Source of the DNA: Branchipolynoe longqiensis
Taxonomy: Eukaryota; Annelida; Polychaeta; Phyllodocida; Polynoidae
Direction of reading: 5' to 3'
Assembly (NCBI GenBank): GCA_030323885.1
Contig: CM059194.1
Location: 27,872,363-27,936,362 of the forward strand
Length of the DNA stretch: 64,000 nucleotides
Position numbers and translations under genes: made by a program. The notes under the pieces are model-generated. The model had not been told where the DNA came from. It worked only from the letters and a program-made list of their open reading frames with translations, and ran no database searches. This document shows positions 41,750 through 51,324 of this stretch, piece after piece (the stretch's first letter is position 1; each line of letters opens with the position of its first letter).

Positions 41750-42570
41750 GTTTTGCGCTGCGCGTACCAGCAAACTCAAGACATTGTCAATGGTAGTGAG
41801 CAATCTTCATACAGAAAAAGTGAAATATCTCTAAAACCACACCACCTAGAAACAAATCGCTTGGTACACATATATAAAACATGTTTACCAAAAAGATTAT
41901 ATTAAATTGATAAGGTGAGGGTTCTGGATTTCTATTAATTTTGAATAAAACTAATGTTTTGCACGTACCGGTGTCACAGTTTCAGCACCCGGTCAGTTTC
42001 CACCGCCCGTATAGACTCAAACTCAAGGCATTGTCAATGGTCGTGAGCAATCTTCATACAGAAAATACAGCAAAAGTGAAATATCTCTAAAACTACACCA
42101 CCTATTAACAAATCGCTTGGTACACATATAGAAAACATCTTTACCAAAAAGACGGTATTAAATTTATAAGGTTAGGGTTCTTGAATTGTATTAATTTTGA
42201 ATAAAACTAAGGTTTTGCACTGCGCGTACCGTCAAACTCAAGGCATTGTCAATGGTCGCTAGCAATCTTCATAAGGAAAAGTGATATATCTCTAAAACCA
42301 CACCACCTAGAAACAAATCGCTTTGTACACATGTAGAAAACCTCTTTACCAAAAACATTATATTAAATTTATAAGGTTAGTGACGATGATGTTAGATTTT
42401 GGCGCATGCGCATGAAACTGACAGGCAGCTGAAACTGACCGGGCGCTGAAACTGCGACACCGGTGAACTCAAGGCATTGTCAATGGTCGTGAGCAATCTT
42501 CATAATGAAAAAGTGAAATATCTCTAAAACCACACCACCTAGAAACAAATCGCTTGGTACACATATTGTT
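41750..42570 (-). repeat. ~217-bp tandem satellite-like array (inverse of 18690-19725)
   Basis: About four units with aaactcaaggcattgtcaat, ggtcgtgagcaatcttcata, aagtgaaatatctctaaaac, cacaccacctagaaacaaat and cgcttggtacacatat. These are the reverse complement of the unit in the fold-back element. The array begins inside the RT frame of the decayed gypsy. Confidence 0.85.
41970..42470. repeat. Inverted CAGTTTCAG-containing arms within the array
   Basis: ccggtgtcacagtttcagca with cccggtcagtttcc (about 41970-42003) is the inverse of cgggcgctgaaactgcgaca ccgg near 42448-42471. An extra gacaggcagctgaaactg copy is at 42419-42436. The arms enclose about two satellite units, so they may be ends of a mobile unit carrying the array. 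Confidence 0.6.
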
Positions 42571-43018
42571 TTAACAAAGGTCGCCCCTGTGCTCGTTTCA
42601 GGTGGATGCACTCAGGCGGCACCTAGCGGAAGCCATGAGTACTGGAACCCGACTAGTGGCCGCACCGATACGCCTCCTAATACCTGTCTTCGATGAGTAC
42701 TTGGAACCGACTAGATAGCATGGGAGTACACATTTGACATTGCGACAAAATAAGTGGCTGGCTGACAGACAGTAAACAACTACTCGCCTCATGCTCTACT
42801 CGTTATTCCGTTAGAACCAATATGAACTAGAATCAAAGACTGGCATTATAATCCAAGTAAAGACTGTGCATCAGTGAGTATGTTTACATGGTGTTATGGG
42901 CGATAATATAGTCATGCTACATTTAAAGAGTACGGCATGCGCCAGATAAAACATCACCCGGTATTTTGTACTTGTACTAGATGTAGTCGGTGCCTGCAAG
43001 TAAGGGGGGGAGGGGAGG
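42571..43018. other. No gene seen
   Basis: Ordinary sequence with an imperfect repeat of gtactggaacccgactag near 42638 and 42690. Ends in a purine-rich run beside the gypsy LTR. Confidence 0.4.
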
Positions 43019-43150
43019 TGTTATGTATCAGCATTTAAGCTTACATTAGATTGAGAACTGGAGAGCTAACTCTGGCACTACTTGTTTATTGTTTCCTTTG
43101 TTCTGGAACCTCCTCTCTGAGTATGGTGGCCCAAACTTACAAACACGACA
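43019..43150 (-). repeat. 3' LTR of the gypsy element
   Basis: 132 bp, same as 47912-48043 except one base (gattgagaact here, gattgggaact there). Confidence 0.9.
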
Positions 43151-43166
43151 TCCCTCCCCTTTTCTT
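43151..43166 (-). other. Polypurine tract
   Basis: On the - strand agaaaaggggaggga directly precedes the 3' LTR. This is the expected site for plus-strand DNA priming. Confidence 0.8.
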
Positions 43167-43311
43167 AGATTAAAGAACACGTATCAACAATGTTACTATA
43201 TTACTAAATACTTAGTTCAGCCAGTCCTTGATCAACTAGATGTTCATGTTACTTTAAATGGTTTCTAAGTAAGTAGTTTTCTTTATAAGCTTTACTTTGT
43301 TACAATAGCTT

Positions 43312-46140
43312 TCACTTAGTTACAAAATCATTGAATCGTGCTGGCTTTTTCCTTATTCGCTGAGGTCTTGAAATTGGTATCAACACGTTTTCAGTCTGTA
43401 CTGTTGGTGGAGTGATAGTTGTTTCAGTAGGTAACTCTGAACCGATCTCCTGCGTAGAGTCCCCCAGACTGTCCGCTATGCCCTTTTTAGTGTCACACAG
43501 ATCCATCATTTGTTGTGTCTTCTCACATGTCTCCGGATCTTCTCTCATGGATATGTCATGTGGTGGGATGAAATGCTTCACATGGCTAAAGTTACGTGTA
43601 TACCTAGCCCCTCCTGGTGCTTCAACCGTCACACTTCCCCCCGATTTGCTGACAACAGTATGGGGTGCATGCTTAAATGTTGTTGATAATTTATTGCTCC
43701 TCTCCTGTTTCAATAGCACCCGGTCCCCCACCTCAATGTTCATAGGACGAGCACACCGTCTGTTGTCTGCATAGATCTTTGCTTTCTGTTTCTTCTCTGC
43801 ATCCCGGTCATGAACTTCAAAATCAATGTTACCACCATCCATGATGCTTGGCATCTTTGTACGAATTTTTCTATTAAAAAGCAATTCCGCTGGGCTGCGA
43901 CCGGTTGTTGGGTGTCGCAGTGCCCTGTACTGTAGCAGGTATTTCCTTAACTCGGCCTTCCAGTCTTGCCCTTCCGCTTGCGCTATCTTCAAGCGCTTAA
44001 GTATTGACGAATTCTGTCTCTCCACGTCGCCATTAGCTTGTGCCCATTTTGGTATGACTCGGTAATGAGAAATTCCGTTTTCCCTGCAGTACACATTAAA
44101 CTCATCAGATATGAACTGTGGTCCATTGTCTGACTTAATACATTTTGGCATTCCATGACGTGTAAATGCCTCCGTCGAAGTCGATTGAAGAATGGCAACT
44201 TCATAGTATCGACTGTAATAATCAACTGTCACTAGGAGTGAATGTCCTGATGGAAGCGGTCCTAGTAAGTCTACAGCGACGTCATTCCAAGGTCCATCTG
44301 GCAGTGGTGTTGGTGAAATAGGTTCTGGTGGGTTAACACGAGCGACCACCTGACATCCGTGACAGCCTCGGCAGTAACGTTCTGCTCCCCGATCGATACC
44401 TGGCCACCAAACCTTGCACCTCAGGTTTTGCTTTGTGCCCACAATACCAAGATGTCCTTCGTGTGCTAGTGCCAAGGTATGTGTTCTCAGTTTCACGGGC
44501 ATAACAATGCGTGTACCCCGCATAACTAACTGTCCATATTTACAGAGTTCTCCAGCCACAGGTGCATATGACTTGCATTTATCAAATTGTCCAGTGTCAA
44601 TAGCACGTCTGACTTCCTCCAACTCCTCATCCGCTGCTGAAGCTGCTTCAATTTCATGTGTGGTCAAAGCTTCTGGTGTTGCCCGTATAGCTACGAATCG
44701 TACATACTCTTCTGCACCATGGTGATGATCAGACATTATGGAAGCTTTACTCAACAACCGTGATAGTGAGTCTGCAATATTTTGCTTCCCTGGTATGTAC
44801 TTTACTCGGAATCGGTATGGTTGCATTCTCAGCACCCACCGTTCGATCCTTGCACATGATTTAGAGCGTGGCCCATATATGACCTCTAATGGCTTGTGAT
44901 CAGTAGCGAGAATGAATTCTATCCCATATACATAGGGATGAAACCTCTCACAAGCCAACACCAGTCCTAATGCTTCTTTCTCGGTTTGAGAATACCTCCT
45001 TTCACAGTCCGTCAGACTCCGACTTGCATAGCAGATCAGTACCATCTCACCTCCCTGCCTTTGCAGCAACACAGCTCCAAGACCTAGTGGTTCTGCATCT
45101 GCAATGACAGTTGTAGCAGCATCCTTGTCAAAGTATGCCAGCGTCCCAGCTTCGGCCATACTCTGCTTTAGTTTTCTAAATGATGCCTGTTGCTCAGACC
45201 CAAAGCAGAATGGTACATCTTTCCTGGTCAGCCTTCTTAACGCTTCTGCGATTGTAGCAAAATGAGGGATAAATCTAGCACAGAAGTTTGCCAGACCTAG
45301 GAAGCTTCTCACCTCGGAAGTGTTTTCTGACTCCCTTGCCTCTTGTATTGGTCTCACTCTTTCCTCTGTTGGACCAATCCCCTTCTCAGACAGTAAGATG
45401 CCCATAAAGACCAGTTTCTTCATGTTGTACTGACATTTCGCTGGGTTTACAGTTAGTCCACATTTACTTAGTCGCTTCAGAACTTGATGTAGTCGCTCAT
45501 CATGCATCTTCTGATCTGGAGCATGAATAATGATGTCATCTGATATATAGTTTGAAGCTCCTTCGATTCCAGCTAGTGCTGTTGCAATTTCATGTTGATA
45601 TTGCTCACTAGCAGCATTCACTCCGAATAGCAGCCTGGTGAATCTGAATAGACCCATGTGTGATGCAAATGTAGTTATATCACGCAACTCTGGTGCCAGT
45701 TCCAGCTGATGATATCCCCATTTCAGATCAAGTTTGCTGAAGACCTTTGAACCATTCATGCTCTGAAGTATTTCATCAACAGTTGGGATTTGATGGCATT
45801 CCCTCATAATGGCTTCGTTTGCTCTGCGCATGTCCAGACATAAACGAATATCACCATTGGCCTTTGCAACAATTACGAGTGGGTTCAGCCATGTCGTAGG
45901 GCCATCTGACTCTATCACACCCACACTTAGCAGTTCATTGATCTTCTCTTCAACCTTGCCACATAGGTTGAATGGAACGCGACGCAGTGGCTGTGCCACC
46001 GGTCTGAAATTTTGATCAATGTGCAGTTCCACCTGCCGTCCTTTTAGTTCGCAAACCCCCATGAAAAGTTCTGGATATTGATGTTCAATCGCATGTGATC
46101 TACCGGACACCATTGCAATATCAACTCCAATTTTTAGCAC
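43312..46140 (-). CDS. Gypsy pol: reverse transcriptase, RNase H, integrase (942 aa)
   Basis: Copies element RNA into DNA and inserts it. The RT region (residues about 60-240) shows DLKWGYHQLEL and the catalytic YISDD box. RNase H follows (residues about 340-460: VIADAEPLGLGAVL and an ATDHKPLEV region). Integrase (about 560-800) shows an HHCC zinc finger (HEGHLG, CRGCHGC), then catalytic DLLGPLP, SDNGPQF and GDVERQN. The spacing between the first two Asp is short: STSTEA runs straight into FTRHGMP, where relatives normally have extra residues, so about ten residues seem deleted. The frame is shared with the protease upstream, from which it is separated by one TAA (46147-46149). The first codon listed (46140) is GTG, so independent initiation is doubtful. 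Confidence 0.85.
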   Translation of the reverse strand: MLKIGVDIAMVSGRSHAIEHQYPELFMGVCELKGRQVELHIDQNFRPVAQPLRRVPFNLCGKVEEKINELLSVGVIESDGPTTWLNPLVIVAKANGDIRLCLDMRRANEAIMRECHQIPTVDEILQSMNGSKVFSKLDLKWGYHQLELAPELRDITTFASHMGLFRFTRLLFGVNAASEQYQHEIATALAGIEGASNYISDDIIIHAPDQKMHDERLHQVLKRLSKCGLTVNPAKCQYNMKKLVFMGILLSEKGIGPTEERVRPIQEARESENTSEVRSFLGLANFCARFIPHFATIAEALRRLTRKDVPFCFGSEQQASFRKLKQSMAEAGTLAYFDKDAATTVIADAEPLGLGAVLLQRQGGEMVLICYASRSLTDCERRYSQTEKEALGLVLACERFHPYVYGIEFILATDHKPLEVIYGPRSKSCARIERWVLRMQPYRFRVKYIPGKQNIADSLSRLLSKASIMSDHHHGAEEYVRFVAIRATPEALTTHEIEAASAADEELEEVRRAIDTGQFDKCKSYAPVAGELCKYGQLVMRGTRIVMPVKLRTHTLALAHEGHLGIVGTKQNLRCKVWWPGIDRGAERYCRGCHGCQVVARVNPPEPISPTPLPDGPWNDVAVDLLGPLPSGHSLLVTVDYYSRYYEVAILQSTSTEAFTRHGMPKCIKSDNGPQFISDEFNVYCRENGISHYRVIPKWAQANGDVERQNSSILKRLKIAQAEGQDWKAELRKYLLQYRALRHPTTGRSPAELLFNRKIRTKMPSIMDGGNIDFEVHDRDAEKKQKAKIYADNRRCARPMNIEVGDRVLLKQERSNKLSTTFKHAPHTVVSKSGGSVTVEAPGGARYTRNFSHVKHFIPPHDISMREDPETCEKTQQMMDLCDTKKGIADSLGDSTQEIGSELPTETTITPPTVQTENVLIPISRPQRIRKKPARFNDFVTK

Positions 46141-46146
46141 TCCTAG

Positions 46147-46746
46147 TTAGATAGCTGTATCCTTACTTAGCAAGCGAATGCCTTTTCCATGAATCACAAC
46201 AAACTCAGCTTCCACTGCATGTTTCCCAACCTTTGCTGTGCACTTATAGCTTCCCATTATTTCAAGTGGATCCTCTGAGGCATATGTGTATAACAGCTTC
46301 TGCATATCACCTCCCTTCCTAGAGACACAGTTAATATTCTTGATTTTCAGTTTTTCCCATGTTCGTTGATCAACAATATTGCTGGTTGCACCTGAGTCAA
46401 CCAGAATATCCAAGTCCACACCACCTAGGTTCACCTTGATTGTGGGTGACTTGTTTTCCCTGCTGACAGTGAATGCATAGCATTGGTCGTCTGTGCCCTC
46501 TTCCGCATTCAGACAATTTACACGGCTTCTACTATGTGTCGCTCCTCGGCGATCTGTATACCCTGGGCTTTTTGTTGAATGTTGGTTGCCTTTATTTTTG
46601 GTTGTGCAAACCTGTGAGAAATGGTCTTTTCCTCCACACTTCCGACATGTTTTGCCCCTAGCTGGGCACTCCGGATCTCTAACATAGTGTCCAACTTTTC
46701 CACATCTATAGCATTCTCCTTTTTGTTCGCGATGCTCTGCTCTTTT
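46147..46746 (-). CDS. Gypsy zinc knuckles and aspartic protease frame
   Basis: Open from after a TAA at 46747-46749 to the TAA at 46147-46149. It carries two CCHC knuckles: CYRCGKVGHYVRDPEC (46713-46666, with six residues before the last Cys) and CRKCGGKDHFSQVC (46647-46606, canonical). Then comes the protease active site LVDSGATSN (about 46402-46376) and a flap region. The frame is -1 relative to the main gag frame and equal to the pol frame. The stop is followed by CTAG, a context associated with stop readthrough in some RNAs, though with UGA rather than UAA in the best-studied cases. Confidence 0.75.
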   Translation of the reverse strand, partial: KRAEHREQKGECYRCGKVGHYVRDPECPARGKTCRKCGGKDHFSQVCTTKNKGNQHSTKSPGYTDRRGATHSRSRVNCLNAEEGTDDQCYAFTVSRENKSPTIKVNLGGVDLDILVDSGATSNIVDQRTWEKLKIKNINCVSRKGGDMQKLLYTYASEDPLEIMGSYKCTAKVGKHAVEAEFVVIHGKGIRLLSKDTAI

Positions 46747-47399
46747 TTAACCTGATGTTGTTTCCACTTCTGTCTAGCTGGTGTTCCCTGGACTCGGTTT
46801 ACTGTATCTACTACCTGACTTGGTCTTTCCCTCATGGTTAGATCTTGCATCTGAGTCTCCACTCTCTCGCACTGGTCAGCAATTTCCAAGGTGTGTGCTA
46901 GAGTGAGATCAGTACCGACTTCAAGCAGTTTTCGTTTGACATAGTCTAATGTACATTTGACTAGTATTTCGTCACGGATCTGATTGTCCTGTTCGGCTCC
47001 ATATTCACAGTCTTTGACAGCTCTGCACAATCGAGTTGCAAACTGTACCACAGTCTCCCCTTGTTTCTGCACCATTTGCCTAAACATGTGACGCGCATAT
47101 GTTGTATTGACCAATGGGATGAAATGGGGGTTCAATGCTGCAACCGCCTCTGCATAGTCTGTCACACCTCCGGTACCCGGCAAGGTCGCAAATATGTCTT
47201 GCACGTCTGGTCCAGCTGAATGCAGTAGTAATGCTCTACGTCTCTGTTTTGTATCAGGTGTAGCTGCATTATTGACAATCAACCCTTTCCCATCAGCATA
47301 CAGTTCAAATGCAGTCAACCATCGAGTCCAACGTGAACCAAGTGTTGAAGGTTCAGTCATACAGTTAAATCTTTCAATTCCAAATTTATGTCCCTCCAT
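46518..47399 (-). CDS. Gypsy Gag (capsid-like) frame
   Basis: ATG at 47399 (MEGHKFGIERF). Residues include STLGSRWTRWLTAFELYADG and TYARHMFRQMVQKQGETVVQ, the capsid-like region of gypsy Gag, and a C-terminal basic region. The frame overlaps the zinc-knuckle/protease frame from 46746 down to 46518. The knuckles lie in the -1 frame, so the last part of this frame is probably not used. A-rich candidate slip regions are at 46743-46748 and 46720-46724. Confidence 0.7.
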   Translation of the reverse strand: MEGHKFGIERFNCMTEPSTLGSRWTRWLTAFELYADGKGLIVNNAATPDTKQRRRALLLHSAGPDVQDIFATLPGTGGVTDYAEAVAALNPHFIPLVNTTYARHMFRQMVQKQGETVVQFATRLCRAVKDCEYGAEQDNQIRDEILVKCTLDYVKRKLLEVGTDLTLAHTLEIADQCERVETQMQDLTMRERPSQVVDTVNRVQGTPARQKWKQHQVKKEQSIANKKENAIDVEKLDTMLEIRSAQLGAKHVGSVEEKTISHRFAQPKIKATNIQQKAQGIQIAEERHIVEAV

Positions 47400-47892
47400 G
47401 GTTTGTAGTGTAATAAGCTGACAGAGAACACAGTTCAACTCAACAACAGTTCAATAGTTGAACCCTTATTAGCACAATAACATACAGTCTCTAGTTAAGA
47501 TGCCTTATTTAAAACTTTTGGTCCACCATAGCTCAGTACCACCTCAGCAGGGTGACGCCATCTTGGATATTTTGAACAGATCTTAACCAGAGCTACAACA
47601 TGCAGTTTTCAGATCATTAATACTCCCAGTAGTTGTTAAGATATCATGGTTTAAGTCAACACATTACCAATATCAATTGTTTACCACAGATTTAACTTCA
47701 CAGATCCACGTGCGTTGTTGGATATGGCTCCGCGCTCCTTCATCGTAGCGACATGCTTCTAGCAGCAATCTCTTTGGCTCGATTCGACGACCGCGGTGCC
47801 ATTTTCAGAGTCTTGATACTAGTAATTGTCACGATTCCGTGACCATATGTATGATTCCTCCCCTTTGTCTGATTCACTAGTTGTTGAGGGAT
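47400..47892 (-). other. Gypsy 5' leader
   Basis: Untranslated region between primer-binding site and gag ATG. No conserved feature recognised. Confidence 0.5.
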
Positions 47893-47910
47893 CTGACATC
47901 CTCGTCGCCA
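47893..47910 (-). other. Primer-binding site
   Basis: On the - strand TGGCGACGAGGATGTCAG lies one base after the 5' LTR. TGG complements the CCA end of a tRNA. The primer tRNA was not identified. Confidence 0.7.
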
Positions 47911-47911
47911 T

Positions 47912-48043
47912 TGTTATGTATCAGCATTTAAGCTTACATTAGATTGGGAACTGGAGAGCTAACTCTGGCACTACTTGTTTATTGTTTCCTTTGTTCTGGA
48001 ACCTCCTCTCTGAGTATGGTGGCCCAAACTTACAAACACGACA
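47912..48043 (-). repeat. 5' LTR of the gypsy element
   Basis: 132 bp, one difference from the 3' LTR. Confidence 0.9.
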
Positions 48044-49430
48044 GGGGGAATCTTTTATCTATGTGTGCGCCTACAACTAAACTTTTGAACTAACTACTTA
48101 AACTAGTACCCGGAAACTGATATCGCACTAGATAAGATAAAATATTCACCCCTACACTTTCTCAGGAAAAGTACCTCGGCCCTCGCCTTCAGGAGTAACT
48201 AATATCGCACATGACATGTTCGCTACCCACATTAAAAAAAAAAGATTTTAACAGTTTTTTTTAGTTTTTTTAAAGCAATGTATTTTTTAATACATATTGT
48301 CAGAACCCAGATCAGATTGTCCAGTAGGCTACGTCTGATATAGGACTTTAACTTAGCTTTGCATGACAAGCAAGGACTCAGCCTTAGGTGGACTTTTCTT
48401 TTTAGACAGTTGCTATAGAGGGAGTGCATGTGACATCATTACTTAGCAATCAGCGGTCAGCAGGATGCCATCTTGGATTATGAGCCCCCCTCCCTAGCCA
48501 TGTTGTGAATGCATGCAGATGCAGTAAAACAGAGTTTTCTTGTGTTATGGGAGGTTATGGGCAGTTTACATTCAATGTGTTTACTTACAGCACTTTAGCA
48601 ATAACTTCTTATGGCAGACTGCTCAAAACAGTGACAAATACACCAACAAATCAATAAATAACCACAGTGTAGGCAGTTGCAAGCCTTCTGTATGTCATCC
48701 AATATGGCCACCGAAAGTTGCCTCGTGACGTCATTACACCCCTTCTATTCATACGGCAGCTGTATGAATAGATCAGTGTCTATTCATATGGCGGTAGTCA
48801 TATGACAAGCTTTGACTCAATCATAAAATGTCATAGAGCTAGTCATGGCGTCGAGTTAGGGAACGCAAAGTCCTATTGAGACTAAGACTAACCCTAATGT
48901 AACTAACTTTCGGGCGACAGGACGGCCTCATTTTGTGCGGTCGCTATACGAATAGACATGGACACTAGTCATACGGTGAGTCGTACGAATAGCCACTCCA
49001 TTCTTCTTAAGCCACCCCTGGTAGGCAGACAAAAACTCACAAGACATAACTCATAAGCTTGTGAGCCCATGTCATGGAATCGATTCACCTCTAACCAGAA
49101 TATCAATGAATGACAACCGTATCTCAATCCACGAAAAAAATAACTTTTTTTTAAATTTTTTATTGAGGCTGTATTTATACTATCCATAGCAAATAAGGAT
49201 ATGGGGTATGGAACAATAGAGCCCAAAATACACGGACACAATCATTCACAATACTAGATCAGCAACTAAAAATAGCAGCAAAGCAGATAAAATGTCAGCC
49301 TCACAGGTATGACTAGCAAATCAATGAAATATTGTTATGTCAAACAATTATTTTCCAGTCCACATGTATGTATAAAATAATATGTCCATAATAAGCTGCT
49401 ATTCCTTGATGGGTTTTTGTTTTATTTTCT
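48044..49430. other. No gene seen; palindromic segment at 48740-49000
   Basis: Includes the hairpin ctattcatac-ggcagct-gtatgaatag (about 48747-48773). Related inverted words (tctattcatatggcggtagt; gtcatacggtgagtcgtac) run to about 49000, perhaps a decayed fold-back. Poly-T/A runs lie at 48232-48270 and 49135-49165. The region upstream of TP53RK should contain its promoter, but no clear motif was found. Confidence 0.4.
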
Positions 49431-49437
49431 AGACAAG
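49420..49437 (+). other. Candidate 3' splice site of a 5' UTR intron of TP53RK
   Basis: ttttattttctag|acaag directly precedes the ATG at 49438. The pyrimidine tract and CTAG fit an acceptor at 49431-49432, which would place the transcription start and a non-coding first exon further upstream. Confidence 0.55.
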
Positions 49438-50720
49438 ATGGCTCCAATTTCAGAAGTAGACAATGTGAAGCTTATTAAGCAAGGAGCAGAGGCAAAGCTT
49501 TATGAAGGCACGTTTCTTGGCAGGCCAGTGATCATCAAGGAGCGGTTCAAGAAGGGGTACCGCCATCCAAGCCTTGATCAGAGCCTCACCACCCAGCGAA
49601 CCAAGTCAGAGGTCCGGTCTATGCTAAGATGTAGAATGAATGGTATGTCATTGTTAGGCATCATAACCTCCACCTCCACCTATCTTACCCTCCCCACCCC
49701 CACCCCCACCCCAGAAATCCACTGTGCTATATGCTGCAAATTGTGTATTCAACAGCTATTGTTAACGCACATTATATTATATACCACACTCTATATACCA
49801 TTTTTGTAAATAATCCCGAATTGAAAAATGACTGGAAGACCAGTGCTTCAGCGCTGACAAAAGAATTTATTCAGCAGAATAAACATATTTACAACAAAAA
49901 CAAACAAAAAAAGGAAAAACAAGACTGAGAACTGTAGTCAACAGAAGCATAAGAAAATCCAGAGTGGTTTACTTACATGGTATAATTTTTGTTATATGAT
50001 TGTCAAACATAGCAAATGAAATTGTATCTAGTTTTTCAATAAGGTGACCAGGGTCACGTTCAGGGTATGCCTCGGAGGCGAGTCCGCAATGTCTTTTTGG
50101 CCACTGTGTCAAATTATCTTGACACTGAGCCAACCAGTCCTTGCCCTATCCTACTAATGCCGAGCGCCTGGCTATGAAGCAACAAGTATCGAATCCCAGA
50201 GTTATTAACTAACCTTCCTTCTGTGCTATATATGGCGGTAGGTGTGCGGACCCCTGTCGTGTACCACGCGGACATGAAGACTCACTGCATCTACATGGAA
50301 CACATCACGAACAGCTGCACTGCGCGCGACCACATCCGCCAGGTGGCGTCACTGCCGCCCGCTGAGCAGACACTGCTCCTCCGCCCGCTAGCGGAGAAAA
50401 TTGGAACCGTCGTGGGCACCATGCACGCCAAGAACCTCATCCATGGCGACCTCACCACCTCAAACATGCTGGTGGCAGACGACGGAGAACTGGTGATGAT
50501 CGATTTCGGTCTGGGCCAAATGGACGGTGTTCCCGAGGACAAAGGCGTAGATTTGTACGTGCTGGAGAGGGCTATGCTGAGCACGCATCCCAACACAGAG
50601 TGGGTCTTCGAAGCTATTCTCAACGCTTACAAGAAGGCGTATGGTAAAGGTGTGGCTGAGGTCATGCACAAGTTTGAGGAAGTGCGGTTGCGGGGACGAA
50701 AGAGGACTATGTTGGGCTAA
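49438..50720 (+). CDS. TP53RK: TP53RK / PRPK / Bud32 atypical protein kinase (227 aa, 2 coding exons)
   Basis: Small atypical kinase/ATPase of the KEOPS complex, needed for the t6A modification of tRNAs. In vertebrates it also phosphorylates p53. Exons 49438-49642 and 50242-50720 join at aatg|gtatgt and gcggtag|gtgtg in phase 1 and give 684 nt including TAA. The N-lobe has KLIKQGAEAKLYEGTFLG (Gly-rich region), VIIKERFKKGYRHP (ATP-binding Lys) and RTKSEVR (Glu). The C-lobe has MHAKNLIHGDLTTSNML (catalytic HGDLTTSN) and VMIDFGLG (metal-binding DFG). KGVDLYVLERA and the C-terminal EVRLRGRKRTMLG end are hallmarks of the family. Length is normal. The start at 49438 fits a good initiation context (acaagATGG); an upstream TTG-initiated extension would cross the likely splice acceptor. 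An AATAAA lies near 51064. Confidence 0.95.
49643..50241 (+). other. TP53RK intron 1
   Basis: GT-AG intron of 599 bp. It contains a reverse SINE family 1 fragment at about 50105-50215 (atcttgacactgagccaacc, gccgagcgcctggctatgaa). No coding signal remains in the short open frames. Confidence 0.8.
50105..50215 (-). mobile_element. SINE family 1 fragment in the TP53RK intron
   Basis: Reverse match to the middle of family 1, ending in tatcgaatcccagagttatt. Confidence 0.65.
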
Positions 50721-50778
50721 TTGGCATCCAATGTTGTGTTCGTGGACAGACTCGTCTTGGAAAAGACTGAGTATGATG

Positions 50779-51006
50779 GCATGGCTGGATGGTAAGACAG
50801 CGCTGGCTGGCTTCCTATGTGGAAGCTTGTGAGTTTGATCGCCGACCGAGTTAAAGCAATGACATACAAAATATATACTTTGTGCTACTTGACCTGGCAC
50901 TTGCCATTACTAGGATAAGGGATGTATGAATTTGTTTAGTATCAGGATAATGTGACTGAGTGGGATAGCAGGTCGTGATACCAATCTACAAGTGGGGCAG
51001 CACTAT
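50779..51006 (+). mobile_element. SINE family 1 copy in the TP53RK 3' flank
   Basis: Head catggctggatggtaagaca and tttgatcgccgaccgagtta, body gtatcaggataatgtgactg, end aagtggggcagcactatgtt. It lies between the stop codon and the first AATAAA, so it may be part of the 3' UTR. Confidence 0.7.
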
Positions 51007-51154
51007 GTTATGTACTTATAGTTTCAAGCCAGTAGGGTGTATTTTTTATATATGTAATATTCTGGAATAAAAATAACATGCATATATATCATCAGTTGGG
51101 TGTCCATGTTCCACCTTCAGACCCTTATAGATTTGAGTAGCCATGTAGTTTTTT

Positions 51155-51188
51155 TTTTGTTGGGGGGGGGGGGGGGGGGGGAGGGGGG
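51155..51188. repeat. T/G homopolymer run
   Basis: ttttttttttgttggggg then about 20 G. Length is unreliable. Confidence 0.7.
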
Positions 51189-51324
51189 CATTTCTGACTG
51201 CTTTACCTTTTCTTTCTGGCTACTTAGTTTTCCCTTCCCGCTTTGCTATTGTTATTTGCAGCTATTTTCCCCATTTTGTGGATTTGTTTTCCCTAATAAT
51301 TTCTAGTGTGCTTATCTATCTGTC

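Larger units (their letters stand above)
38262..41760 (+). pseudogene. Decayed Ty3/gypsy retrotransposon (gag, protease, start of RT)
   Basis: Order on the + strand: a Gag-like segment (38271-38530, LRLKPFTGIKQDWNIWWQNF); one zinc knuckle CGHCFAFGHWPIQC (C-x2-C-x4-H-x4-C, about 38692-38733); an aspartic protease with FLVDSGVAVTC (about 40366-40400); and an RT start at 41496-41745 ([25 protein letters not shown]). Frameshifts and stops separate the parts. Three insertions break it: a non-LTR copy at 39073-40206, a TP53RK exon fragment at 41400-41474, and a satellite-like array from about 41750. No LTR was found. The coding frame before and after the non-LTR insertion is continuous once the insertion is ignored. 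Confidence 0.75.
43019..48043 (-). mobile_element. Young Ty3/gypsy LTR retrotransposon (5.0 kb)
   Basis: Two 132-bp LTRs (TG...CA) differ at one base. On the - strand the order is 5' LTR (48043-47912), primer-binding site, gag, protease, RT, RNase H, integrase, polypurine tract and 3' LTR (43150-43019). Flanking bases ggagg and ggggg are compatible with a 5-bp duplication with one mismatch. Coding is split by a -1 frame change, one TAA and a probable small deletion, so this copy may be non-autonomous despite its youth. Confidence 0.9.

Noticed and set aside
49417..49437. N-terminal extension of TP53RK from an upstream TTG
   Set aside because: The extension is a pyrimidine-rich splice acceptor, and the ATG at 49438 gives the normal family length.
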